A stretch of 64,000 nucleotides of DNA, taken from the NCBI GenBank assembly GCA_003212315.1, contig QCQB01000001.1:1-64000 (forward strand), in the 5' to 3' direction. The position numbers and the translations under genes are program-made. Below, piece by piece: positions 1 through 9,121 of the stretch. The notes beneath the pieces are model-generated. The model made no database searches. It had not been told where the DNA came from and saw only the letters and a program-made list of their open reading frames with translations. Source of the stretch: SAR116 cluster bacterium AG-447-C21. GTDB lineage: Bacteria > Pseudomonadota > Alphaproteobacteria > Thalassobaculales > Thalassobaculaceae. The first letter of the stretch is position 1. Each line of letters opens with the position of its first letter.

Positions 1-1175
1 AAAAAACTATCATGTATGGCTAATACAGGTGTACCTCTCTCAGTGAAGTGATTGATAATGTACTCAGCTATGTCAGCATCTATTTTCATTACAGAGAAAG
101 TATTAGAGCTACAGAAACTAGATTGAATGGGTTTATGTTTTTTAACAAATCGATTTAGAATATCCTCTAAGTCGTAACCACCTTCAGCGAACCACTCAAA
201 CTCTTCTCTGTCTGTTGTTCTAATCTTATATCTAAGTGCCTCAAGTGCTTGTGTTCTACTCACTGCATTAACAGAAACTAAAACGATCACCTTTAATAAA
301 CTACGTATCTCATCACTCTGTTCAAAGTCATCTAAGAGATAAGGATCTGTACCTATATCATTCCAATAATCAATACCAGCAATTGCATAAAGCAGAACCA
401 TATGTATGGCAGAAAAATCGATTTCGCATGTAGATGAACCATCTAAGTGAATACTAGAACGATAGGCTTTAGGTGTTCGCTGCCACCAGCCTCCATAGAA
501 TCTGCCATTCCATTCAAATGAGCTATTGTTATAAATCCTACGTACAAACTTGTCTGACGTATTGATCATGAAGGTACGGCCATCTTTAAGTGGTATACCT
601 TCAGTGGGAAAGTCTGGATGATCTATAAGTGTTTTATGCAGAAGGTTGTTATAGGCAGTTAAGTGGGTACGTGCGGTAATTTCGTTATGCGTATCTTTGT
701 ACTCAATATCTCTCTTATCTTCATCTCTTTTAATAATACATTCAGTGTTTGGAGCACGTGCTATGAGGTGAGAGTAAGCGTGCAAGTCTTCTAATAGTTT
801 TAGTGTTTTATCAGTAGGTTTAATTCTACTTCGTCTGGATATCTTAGACTTCCTATCGATAAATCCTTTATGTAATTCTAATCAATCACCTTCAGCTAAC
901 TCTCTTATGAGATTAATAAAACCTTTGCCAATACTGTAGCTATTGTATCTGGATTTAGGTTTATAAAACCCATCAGCTAAAGACAGAGCAGTGTACAGAT
1001 CAGGGTCAGTTTGGTGATTGCTTATTAAGTTAGCCAGTAAGACTTGGAGTTGAGTAAGTCTCTTGTTTTTGTATCCACCTAGGTTAAGAGCTTCATAAAA
1101 CTTATCTGCCAGTTCAGCATGTACGGTTAGATTTATGTCTAAAAAGTTTGAATGATCTAGTGGGTTAGGTGCCAT
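1..1175 (-). pseudogene. Putative winged-helix + polymerase-palm-like replication/phage-type protein, interrupted by an in-frame TGA at 882-884 and truncated by the window edge
   Basis: ORF 882-1175 (MAPNPLDHSN...LAEGD*) continues in the same frame below the TGA with no further stop down to position 1 (...LELHKGFIDRKSKISRRSRIKPTDK...FYGGWWQRTPKAYRSSIHLDGSSTCEIDFSAIHMVLLYAIAGIDYW...VLAIHDSF). Read by hand from the reverse complement. Confidence 0.6.
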
Positions 1176-1265
1176 AGCTTATGTTAGTAGGTTTATTTTT
1201 TACTAACTATCATTTTCTAAGACACTGGTTTTCTATTCCTATTCACTACTAAGACCTTTTCATAA

Positions 1266-2378
1266 TCAACCGATCACAGGGTCCACCCAGTACGCTGTAC
1301 CTTCAAAATTAAAGCTAGGTAGGTTGGCTACGATACTGTCCTTCTCAGCTTCAGCTGCAGTGTAAAAGTGCGTACCTGTTTGTGTGTTAAAGAACCTATA
1401 CAGAGGTATGGAGCCATCAACTTGTTCGGTGTAGCCCTTGTAAGCTTCTCCCTCAAAACTGAATTGTGGAAGCGTATCAAGAATATTGTCTCGTTCAACA
1501 GTAGATTGTGTAAAGAAGTGAGTACCAGTTTGCGTATTAAAGAAACGAAAGACAGTATCTGCTGCTGCGTTTGTTGAATCAGCAGCTCTGAAGGTTGGTC
1601 CTTCAAAGTTAAATGCATCTAAATTATTAATCACTGAATCTCGTTCAACTGTGCTACCGCTTAAGAAGTGAGTTCCTGTATCAACATTAAAGAAACGATA
1701 AATACCTCTGTCTATATCGGTAACATTAAGTAACTCTGATAGTCGAAAGGTACCATCTGAAAACTGAAAATTTTCAATCGATGTCAGGGTATCTGAGCCA
1801 TCTCTGCTTGATTGACTATCTGTAACAACAACAGTATTGCCCGTTTCTGTAATGGTGTAAGCTGACCTTTCACCAGAGAAAACAACCACATCCGTGCCTA
1901 GTCCACCAGCTATAATATCATCGCCTAAATTACTGATTAGTTGGTCGTCCCCATTACTTCCGGCTACAACATGAGGTGTTTCATCGCCCATCGGAGGGCT
2001 TACTTTATCGACAGGGTTTGATATAGTTATGTTGGCGACTTCAAGCTGATTACCCATACCACGATGATTTGCACAGTAGTAATATAGCGTTGGTGCTCCT
2101 TCTGGTACTGTGATCTGCGTGTAGAAAACCTCCTCCCCCATTACCCCAACAGCCGAAACGCCACGCAAATAGTCACTGCCTCCATTGTGGATGCCATCTG
2201 AAGTTGTGGAAAAGCGTATGGGATGCCCATTGTTTGAGCTGTCTGACTGATCAAACCGATACGTGTGTCCCTCAGTGAGTGCTAATGAGGGCCGAAAAAC
2301 TCCATCTATGACATATTTGTTGCCGTATTCGAGTTCATTGTACCGAGTGACAATATTATAGTTTATTATCTCGTTCAA
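1266..2378 (-). CDS. Multidomain protein: N-terminal cupredoxin-like domain, RTX-like GxxGDD segment, three C-terminal DUF5648-like repeats
   Basis: 370 aa; GHPIRF...YYYCANHRGMGN resembles type-1 Cu ligands; GSNGDDQLISNLGDDIIAGGLGTD resembles RTX/hemolysin Ca-binding repeats; 3x (Y/F)RFFNxxTGTHF...ERD...FEG repeat. Confidence 0.75.
   Translation of the reverse strand: MNEIINYNIVTRYNELEYGNKYVIDGVFRPSLALTEGHTYRFDQSDSSNNGHPIRFSTTSDGIHNGGSDYLRGVSAVGVMGEEVFYTQITVPEGAPTLYYYCANHRGMGNQLEVANITISNPVDKVSPPMGDETPHVVAGSNGDDQLISNLGDDIIAGGLGTDVVVFSGERSAYTITETGNTVVVTDSQSSRDGSDTLTSIENFQFSDGTFRLSELLNVTDIDRGIYRFFNVDTGTHFLSGSTVERDSVINNLDAFNFEGPTFRAADSTNAAADTVFRFFNTQTGTHFFTQSTVERDNILDTLPQFSFEGEAYKGYTEQVDGSIPLYRFFNTQTGTHFYTAAEAEKDSIVANLPSFNFEGTAYWVDPVIG
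1269..1700 (-). repeat. Three tandem ~50-aa (150-nt) DUF5648-like repeats within the CDS
   Basis: YRFFNVDTGTHFLSGSTVERDSV / FRFFNTQTGTHFFTQSTVERDNI / YRFFNTQTGTHFYTAAEAEKDSI, spaced 50 residues. Confidence 0.85.
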
Positions 2379-2684
2379 CTTGGCAGCTCACAATGTAAAG
2401 TTCAAACTTCAAATGGGCAGACAACGTAGTTTCGTCACGACAACAAGTTACGCCGTTTGTATCCGATTAGATCACTCTCGTTTTCTGTACACCTAAGCTC
2501 ATCAGGCATTCCATTAAGCTTTGCCAATCTATTTGGGTCGATTTTGAAAAGTTCACTTAGCTTACGAGTTTATGCTTTTTTGCTTAAAAATGAGTCTCGC
2601 AACTTAGTGTTTGCTACTTCTGTATATCAAACTGTCATACAAAATGGTGCCTGTTTACGTATCATATGGTGCGAGTATGGAAAA

Positions 2685-2760
<76 letters not shown>

Positions 2761-2911
2761 AACCTATCTACTAAAGTTAGTAAACAGGCGCTGATATACC
2801 ACATCATAGCCAGATATCAACTAAATCTGACATAGGATATTTGTTTTTTGAGAAATCTAGGAATGAAAAGCACAAACTTCTATAATTGAGGGTTAAAATA
2901 GAGATCTTTCA

Positions 2912-3763
2912 TCAAACGTCTTTACGACGCTGAAGCTCGTAGAGTGCTATGCTAGCGGCATTTGAAACATTAAGAGTTGAAAAATGACCAACTGTTGGCA
3001 GGGAGACAAGCTGATCGCAGTTTTCTCGAGTTAATCGCCGCAAACCTGCTCCCTCTGCTCCTAAAACTAATGCTAATCGAGTTGTCAAAGATGTGTTATT
3101 GATAGATACAGCTGACTCCCCGGCTAATCCGAGACAAGAGATGCCAAAACCTTGCATTTTACGAATCGCTCTGGCTATATTCGTCACTCTGAATATGGGA
3201 ATATATTCTGTAGCCCCTGATGCAGCTTTTGCAAGCATGCCGTCAAGTTTTGGAGCGTTTCTGCTCTGTAAAATCATGCCATGAGCTCCTAAAGCTAGCG
3301 AAGATCGAGCAATAGCACCAACATTCTGTGGGTCAGTAACCTGATCTAATAAGACTAGTATGAGATGGGGCGTTTCTTTATTTTTTTCTAAAAACCGATC
3401 AAAATCGGGCTCTTGTAGAGCCTCTGATATGATGACGAAACCTTGATGAACTGAATCGGAAGGAACTAAAAGATTCAACTCGTGGATAGGCAACACTTCG
3501 AGTTCTGGAATAGAACTGAGGCCTTTGCTGCGAATGTTAGATATTTCTTCATCTAAAAGAGATCGATTGTTTTTCGAACAAAACACGCGGCTTAGTATCC
3601 GTTTTGGGTTATGAAGCGCCGCAATTACCGCGTGGCGTCCCCAAAGTACTGAAGGGTGCTCTAGGTTTTTAAAAACAGGATTAGAATAATAATCTCTTTC
3701 TACGTTGTGACCTTTATTAAATCGCGCGTCTCTCCAACGCTTGTTATTATGCTTGTTCACCAC
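2912..3763 (-). CDS. rlmB: 23S rRNA (guanosine-2'-O)-methyltransferase RlmB (TrmH/SpoU family)
   Basis: 283 aa; LVLLDQVTDPQNVGAIARSS...LVLGAEGAGLRRLTRENCDQLVSLPTVGHFSTLNVSNAASIALYE SpoU motifs. Confidence 0.92.
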   Translation of the reverse strand: MVNKHNNKRWRDARFNKGHNVERDYYSNPVFKNLEHPSVLWGRHAVIAALHNPKRILSRVFCSKNNRSLLDEEISNIRSKGLSSIPELEVLPIHELNLLVPSDSVHQGFVIISEALQEPDFDRFLEKNKETPHLILVLLDQVTDPQNVGAIARSSLALGAHGMILQSRNAPKLDGMLAKAASGATEYIPIFRVTNIARAIRKMQGFGISCLGLAGESAVSINNTSLTTRLALVLGAEGAGLRRLTRENCDQLVSLPTVGHFSTLNVSNAASIALYELQRRKDV

Positions 3764-3868
3764 CCCATATACGCCCTATCGTAAGAAAAAAATTTGTATG
3801 AATTAGAGTATTTGGGGTATCTTTACTAGAGATAATGATCTGTTTCTTTTAATAAATCGTTTTTGGCG

Positions 3869-3898
3869 TTGACAAATAGCCGAGTTTCTCCATATTGC
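3869..3898 (+). promoter_or_regulatory. Candidate sigma70 promoter for the tRNA-Tyr/tRNA-Gly/tuf transcript
   Basis: TTGACA at 3869 followed after 17-18 nt by a weak -10 (ATATTG/TATTGC), upstream of the tRNAs. Confidence 0.4.
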
Positions 3899-3966
3899 GC
3901 AATTCAATTCGAATGCTAGGGCGTATATGGTGTAAGTGCTAAAAACCTGGTATCTCGTATGTTTGA

Positions 3967-4051
3967 GGTGGGGTGCCCGAGTGGTTAAAGGGGACGGGCT
4001 GTAAACCCGTTAGCTTTGCTTACGTTGGTTCGAATCCAACCCCCACCACCA
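3967..4051 (+). tRNA. tRNA-Tyr (anticodon GTA)
   Basis: GGTGGGGTGCCCGAGTGGTTAAAGGGGACGGGCTGTAAACCCG...GTTGGTTCGAATCCAACCCCCACCACCA; class II with long variable arm. Confidence 0.95.
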
Positions 4052-4157
4052 TATGTTTCTAAGAGCCATTTATTAGGCTTTTGGATGCTGTTGGACTATA
4101 TTGGACCAGTGGTTTAAGCTGGTCGACCACAAGAAGTGCGTGAAGCGCGGGAGCTGG

Positions 4158-4231
4158 GCGGGTGTAGCTCAATGGTAGAGCAGCAGCCTTCCAAGCTGAA
4201 TACGAGGGTTCGATTCCCTTCACCCGCTCCA
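4158..4231 (+). tRNA. tRNA-Gly (anticodon TCC)
   Basis: GCGGGTGTAGCTCAATGGTAGAGCAGCAGCCTTCCAAGCTGAATACGAGGGTTCGATTCCCTTCACCCGCTCCA. Confidence 0.95.
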
Positions 4232-4312
4232 ATGTGCTCGCGAAAATTTTGTGGCACATTATTGTTTAAGCGCACGATCGTCACGTGACGGCGTGTTTTT
4301 GGTTTTTGCCCG

Positions 4313-5537
4313 AGACGGAGTTGTAAAGATGGCGAAGGAAAAATTTGAGCGTAATAAGCCTCACTGTAATATTGGTACCATAGGTCATGTTGATCATGGT
4401 AAGACGACGTTAACTGCTGCTATTACGAAAGTCTTAGCCGAAGCAGGTGGAGCAGAGTTTACGGCCTATGATCAGATTGATAAGGCTCCTGAGGAGAAGG
4501 CGCGTGGTATTACAATATCTACGGCGCATGTGGAGTATGAGACTGAGGGTAGGCATTATGCTCATGTGGATTGTCCAGGGCATGCCGATTATGTGAAAAA
4601 CATGATTACAGGTGCTGCCCAGATGGATGGTGCCATTCTGGTTGTTTCTGCAGCAGATGGCCCAATGCCGCAAACTAGAGAGCACATCCTTCTTGCTCGC
4701 CAGGTTGGTGTTCCTGCTCTTGTTGTCTTTATGAATAAAGTTGACCAAGTTGATGATGAGGAGCTTTTAGAGCTTGTTGAGTTGGAAGTTAGAGAGTTGC
4801 TTTCCTCGTATGATTTTCCAGGAGATGATATTCCAATTGTTAAAGGATCAGCATTAGCTGCTATTGAAGACTCGGACGCGACTACAGGAAATGGTTCAAT
4901 TATGGAACTTATGGCTGCGGTTGATAATTATATTCCTCAACCAGAACGTCCAAAGGACCAGCCATTTTTGATGCCTATTGAGGATGTCTTTTCTATTTCT
5001 GGTCGTGGAACTGTTGTTACTGGCCGTGTTGAGACAGGTGTTATTAATGTTAATGATGCTGTAGAGATTATTGGTATTCGCGAAACAGGTAAATCTGTTT
5101 GTACGGGTGTAGAAATGTTTCGTAAGTTGTTGGATCAGGGTGAGGCAGGCGATAATGTTGGTCTATTGCTACGTGGCATCAACCGTGATGACGTAGAGCG
5201 TGGTCAGGTGATTGCAGCTCCAGGCTCAATTAGCCCTCACACCAAATTTTCTTGTGAGGCTTATATTTTGACGAAAGAAGAGGGTGGTCGTCATACCCCA
5301 TTCTTTTCGAACTATCGCCCACAGTTTTATTTTAGGACTACTGATGTTACAGGATCTGTTGTTTTACCAGATGGTACAGAGATGGTAATGCCAGGAGATA
5401 ATATTTCGATGGAAGTTAACTTAATTGCTCCTATTGCGATGGATGAAGGACTGCGATTTGCTATTCGAGAGGGTGGCCGAACGGTTGGTGCTGGCGTTGT
5501 TGCGAAGGTTATAGAATAGTTTTTACTTTTATTTGAG
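4313..5537 (+). repeat. Direct repeat copy 1 (tuf plus short flanks)
   Basis: AGACGGAGTTGTAAAG-ATG...TAG-TTTTTACTTTTATTTGAG matches 20664-21888, same length (1225 bp). Confidence 0.93.
4329..5519 (+). CDS. tuf: Elongation factor Tu (copy 1)
   Basis: 396 aa [32 protein letters not shown]...; listed ORF 4251 carries a spurious N-terminal extension. Confidence 0.98.
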   Translation: MAKEKFERNKPHCNIGTIGHVDHGKTTLTAAITKVLAEAGGAEFTAYDQIDKAPEEKARGITISTAHVEYETEGRHYAHVDCPGHADYVKNMITGAAQMDGAILVVSAADGPMPQTREHILLARQVGVPALVVFMNKVDQVDDEELLELVELEVRELLSSYDFPGDDIPIVKGSALAAIEDSDATTGNGSIMELMAAVDNYIPQPERPKDQPFLMPIEDVFSISGRGTVVTGRVETGVINVNDAVEIIGIRETGKSVCTGVEMFRKLLDQGEAGDNVGLLLRGINRDDVERGQVIAAPGSISPHTKFSCEAYILTKEEGGRHTPFFSNYRPQFYFRTTDVTGSVVLPDGTEMVMPGDNISMEVNLIAPIAMDEGLRFAIREGGRTVGAGVVAKVIE

Positions 5538-5550
5538 GAAATCGTAGCTT

Positions 5551-5626
5551 AGGAGTGTAGCTCAATTGGTAGAGCACCGGTCTCCAAAACCGGGGGTTGC
5601 GGGTTCGATCCCTGCCACTCCTGCCA
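5551..5626 (+). tRNA. tRNA-Trp (anticodon CCA)
   Basis: AGGAGTGTAGCTCAATTGGTAGAGCACCGGTCTCCAAAACCGGGGGTTGCGGGTTCGATCCCTGCCACTCCTGCCA. Confidence 0.95.
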
Positions 5627-5701
5627 CGGGTTACGTATTTGGCGAAATTAAGATATGGTTTTTCTTTATTCGCTTTACTGCTAGGTTTTGAATGGATTGA
5701 T

Positions 5702-5899
5702 ATGGCAAAAGTTACTCCTGCACAATTTGTGCGGCAAGTGCGTCAAGAGGTTGCTAAAGTATCTTGGCCAAGCCGAAAAGAAACAGGTATTGGGACCTTA
5801 ATGGTCTTTATCATGGTGTTTCTTGCAGCAGGCTTTTTCTTTATTGTAGATTTAGCTCTTTCTTGGGGTGTGCAGATGGTTCTTGGTTTAGGAGGCTAG
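5702..5899 (+). CDS. secE: Preprotein translocase subunit SecE
   Basis: [50 protein letters not shown]; start downstream of the tRNA-Trp. Confidence 0.93.
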   Translation: MAKVTPAQFVRQVRQEVAKVSWPSRKETGIGTLMVFIMVFLAAGFFFIVDLALSWGVQMVLGLGG

Positions 5900-5903
5900 G
5901 AGA

Positions 5904-6434
5904 ATGGCTCAGCGCTGGTATGTTGTACACGTCCACTCAGGATTTGAAAAAAAAGTTGCTCAAACCTTAAGAGAGCAGACAAAGCTGCAAGAAATGGAAG
6001 ATTTGGTGACCGAGATTCTGGTGCCAACAGAAGAAGTCGTAGAGATGAAGCGTGGCTCAAAAGTTAGTGCAGAGAGAAAGTTTTTTCCTGGATACATATT
6101 AGTTAAAATGGAGATGACTAACCAGAGTTGGCATTTAATCCAAGATCAGCCCAAAGTTACAGCATTTTTAGGCGGTCGTGGTAAACCTATACCAATCACG
6201 GAAAAAGAAGCCGCTAGGATAATTACTCAAGTCGCAGAAGGTGTTGAGCGTCCTAAACCGAGGATTACTTTTGAGGTTGGAGAACAAGTAAGGGTGGCTG
6301 ACGGTCCTTTCTCGTCATTTAATGGTTTTGTCGAGGATGTAGATGAAGACAAGGCTCGACTTAAGGTTGCGGTTTCAATTTTTGGCAGGTCAACCCCAGT
6401 TGATTTGGAATATAGTCAAGTTGAGAAGATGTAA
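5904..6434 (+). CDS. nusG: Transcription termination/antitermination protein NusG
   Basis: [20 protein letters not shown]...[10 protein letters not shown]...[27 protein letters not shown]. Confidence 0.97.
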   Translation: MAQRWYVVHVHSGFEKKVAQTLREQTKLQEMEDLVTEILVPTEEVVEMKRGSKVSAERKFFPGYILVKMEMTNQSWHLIQDQPKVTAFLGGRGKPIPITEKEAARIITQVAEGVERPKPRITFEVGEQVRVADGPFSSFNGFVEDVDEDKARLKVAVSIFGRSTPVDLEYSQVEKM

Positions 6435-6500
6435 TAAAAAAACCGAAGATTATTTAAATGGCAAAGTTCAACAAAATAGATTAAAAGGTTTCTGATATCA

Positions 6501-6550
6501 GTTGCGTGGGAGATACAATCCGAAACCCCGGAGAGGTCGCACCACCCAAC
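6501..6550 (+). promoter_or_regulatory. Structured leader upstream of rplK (candidate autoregulatory element)
   Basis: GTTG-c-GTGG ... CCAC-c-CAAC stem 5' of rplK. Confidence 0.5.
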
Positions 6551-6571
6551 TACTGAAAGGGTACACAGCCG

Positions 6572-7000
6572 ATGGCAAAAAAAATAGATGGATATATAAA
6601 ACTGGAGATTCCAGCGGGAGCAGCTAATCCTTCTCCTCCGGTTGGGCCGGCTTTAGGGCAACGTGGCTTAAATATCATGGAGTTTTGTAAGGCATTTAAT
6701 GCAGCAACACAAAATCTTGAGCCGGGAATGCCTATTCCGTGTGTAATTACAGCTTATGCGGATCGTACCTTTTCGTTCATAACAAAAACGCCGCCAGCCA
6801 GTTTTTTGATTAGGAAAGCTGCTGGTTTGCAAAAAGCGGCAAATAATCCGGGACATGAACAAGTTGGCACCATAACAGTGGCTCAAGCAAAAGAAATCGC
6901 AGAAACCAAGATGCAAGATTTAAATGCTGTTGACATGGAGGGAGCAGTTATGATGGTCAAGGGAACAGCGCGTTCCATGGGCATCGAGGTTACGGAGTAG
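6572..7000 (+). CDS. rplK: 50S ribosomal protein L11
   Basis: [43 protein letters not shown]. Confidence 0.98.
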   Translation: MAKKIDGYIKLEIPAGAANPSPPVGPALGQRGLNIMEFCKAFNAATQNLEPGMPIPCVITAYADRTFSFITKTPPASFLIRKAAGLQKAANNPGHEQVGTITVAQAKEIAETKMQDLNAVDMEGAVMMVKGTARSMGIEVTE

Positions 7001-7004
7001 TACT

Positions 7005-7712
7005 ATGAGCAAAGGAAAAAGGCTAACAGATTTCTACAAGGGTATTGACCGGGACACTCTGTTCGAACTCCCCGAAGCGGTAAGACTTGTTAAAGAAGCT
7101 GCGACGGGCACCAAAACAGATCAGACAATTGAGATAGCAATGAACCTTGGCGTAGATCCACGACATTCAGATCAAATGGTTAGAGGGGTTGTGTCTCTCC
7201 CTCATGGAACCGGCAAAACAATAAGGGTCGCCGTTTTTGCTAAGGACGCAAAAGCCGATGAAGCAAAAGCTGCTGGTGCCGATTTTGTAGGGGCTGAAGA
7301 TTTGATGAAGGAAATTCAAGATGGGAAGTCTGACTTTGATCGCGTAATAGCAACTCCTGATATGATGGCAGTGGTTGGCCGGTTAGGTAAGGTTCTTGGA
7401 CCTAGAGGTTTAATGCCGAACCCAAAACTTGGTACTGTTACTACCGATGTTGCAGATGCCATAAAAGCGGTCAAAGGAGGGCAAGTTGAATTCAGGACTG
7501 AGCGAGCAGGCATAGTTCATGGAGGTATAGGGAAAGCGAGTTTTTCCCAACAACAACTTTGTGATAACGCCAATGCCTTTGTCTCGGCGATACAACAAGC
7601 CAAACCTAGTGGTGTTAAAGGAACGTATATAAAGCGCGTCGCTGTAAGCTCCTCACAAGGACCGGGTGTGCGCGTTGAAATTTCGGCACTAGGAAGTGAA
7701 GTAGTTACTTAG
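7005..7712 (+). CDS. rplA: 50S ribosomal protein L1
   Basis: [15 protein letters not shown]...[25 protein letters not shown]. Confidence 0.98.
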   Translation: MSKGKRLTDFYKGIDRDTLFELPEAVRLVKEAATGTKTDQTIEIAMNLGVDPRHSDQMVRGVVSLPHGTGKTIRVAVFAKDAKADEAKAAGADFVGAEDLMKEIQDGKSDFDRVIATPDMMAVVGRLGKVLGPRGLMPNPKLGTVTTDVADAIKAVKGGQVEFRTERAGIVHGGIGKASFSQQQLCDNANAFVSAIQQAKPSGVKGTYIKRVAVSSSQGPGVRVEISALGSEVVT

Positions 7713-7729
7713 TGTCGATTTAATATTTA

Positions 7730-7998
7730 GCACAAAAATTGTTTGATTTGTGCTGAATAGAGCTAGCTTCGGCTAGTTCAAACCTGTCCGAGACTACGGG
7801 TGTCACTCTAAAAAAGTGACATAATATTGTAAGATGCCCGTACAGACGGGGGAACGGGTAGTTTATTAGGTTATGGCCTGGTGGACTAGTTGAACTTCTG
7901 GGACAGGCGAACCGTATCTAGTGTTAAAACGCTAGATGAGTGTGCAAATGGGTGATGCCTCCTTTTTGAGGCGAAACTCTAAAAAGTGGAGATGATCA
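7730..7998 (+). promoter_or_regulatory. Structured 5' leader of rplJ (L10-leader-like)
   Basis: 286-nt gap with hairpins CACAAA..TTTGTG, CTAGCTTCGGCTAG, GTCACTctaaaaaAGTGAC, CTAGtgttaaaacgCTAG and CCTGTCCGAGACTACGGG...ACAGACGG, immediately before rplJ. Confidence 0.65.
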
Positions 7999-8508
7999 AT
8001 GGACCGAAGTGAAAAGGTTGATCTGGTTGCATCGCTTCATAAAACCCTGTCGGAGACAACGGTTGTTGTAGTTACACAGCAGACAGGAATGACAGTAACT
8101 GAAGTTGAAGAGCTTCGGTCACTAATGCGTGAGGCGGGTACTGGATACAAAGTAACTAAAAATCGGTTGGCGCGTCTCGCTCTAAAAGGTACGCAGTATG
8201 AAAGTCTAGAACCAAATTTCTCAGGGCCAACGGCGATAGCAACGTCTAATGACCCTGTGGCAACGGTTAAGGCTTCTGTCGAGTTCGCCAACAAGAATGA
8301 AAAGTTCAGTATTGTTGCGGGCGCTATCGAGGGGTCTATACTCTCGTTAGATGATATTAAGAAGCTATCAGAGCTTCCATCATTCGATGAATTGCGTGCC
8401 AAGATAGTGGGGCTTCTTCAAGCACCCGCCAGAAATCTGGTTGGTGTATTGCCCGCATCTGGAGCGAAAGTTGCTCGGGCCTTGAGCGCGAGAAGTCAGC
8501 AGGTTTAA
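7999..8508 (+). CDS. rplJ: 50S ribosomal protein L10
   Basis: MDRSEKVDLVASLHKTLSETTVVVVTQQTGMTVTEVEELRSLMREAG..YKVTKNRLARLALKGT. Confidence 0.96.
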   Translation: MDRSEKVDLVASLHKTLSETTVVVVTQQTGMTVTEVEELRSLMREAGTGYKVTKNRLARLALKGTQYESLEPNFSGPTAIATSNDPVATVKASVEFANKNEKFSIVAGAIEGSILSLDDIKKLSELPSFDELRAKIVGLLQAPARNLVGVLPASGAKVARALSARSQQV

Positions 8509-8564
8509 CTCGTAACTAATCAAAAACATAATACTCAAGAAGTTTAGAACTGGAGAAATATCAA

Positions 8565-8942
8565 ATGGCCGATTTAGAGAAATTAGCAGAGGAATTATCA
8601 AATTTAACAGTCCTAGAGGCAGCGGACCTATCAAAAATGCTGGAGGAGAAATGGGGCGTATCAGCAGCAGCTCCTGTCGCGGTAGCTGCGGCTGCCGGTG
8701 GAGATGCGGGTGGTGCCTCAGCTGAAGAGAAAACAGATTTTGAAGTTGTGCTTGCCGCTATTGGGGACAAAAAGATTAACGTTATTAAAGAAGTTCGAGG
8801 GATTACAGGACTTGGACTCAAAGAGGCTAAGGATCTTGTCGAGAGTGCTCCTAAAACGGTGAAGGAGGGAGTTGGCAAGGAAGAAGCCGAGACTTTAAAA
8901 AAGCAGCTTGAAGAGGCGGGGGCGACCGTAGAGTTGAAATAA
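8565..8942 (+). CDS. rplL: 50S ribosomal protein L7/L12
   Basis: [48 protein letters not shown]. Confidence 0.98.
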   Translation: MADLEKLAEELSNLTVLEAADLSKMLEEKWGVSAAAPVAVAAAAGGDAGGASAEEKTDFEVVLAAIGDKKINVIKEVRGITGLGLKEAKDLVESAPKTVKEGVGKEEAETLKKQLEEAGATVELK

Positions 8943-8955
8943 GCGCGTCATAACC

Positions 8956-8990
8956 ACTATGGGGATGTCTATTTTTGGCATTCCCATAGT
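8956..8990 (+). terminator. Hairpin between rplL and rpoB (candidate attenuator or processing site)
   Basis: ACTATGGGGATG-tctatttttgg-CATTCCCATAGT 12-bp stem with one G-T pair; no U-tract. Confidence 0.5.
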
Positions 8991-9121
8991 TCGGTTAATG
9001 CCCTTTTCTAAGTTGTAGTAATCAAATTGGTTAGTAACATGTCTTAATAATCCAGTTGTAACTGAATAATTAAGATCTAAATGAATAGTTGGAAACAATT
9101 TATCTATAAAGAGGTCTCAAC

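Noticed and set aside
4059-4259. 66-aa minus-strand ORF
   Set aside because: Antisense to tRNA-Gly; the peptide is a typical translation artefact of a tRNA.
4434-4748. 104-aa antisense ORF inside tuf, repeated at 20785-21099
   Set aside because: Shadow ORF of a highly biased gene; its duplication only reflects the tuf repeat.
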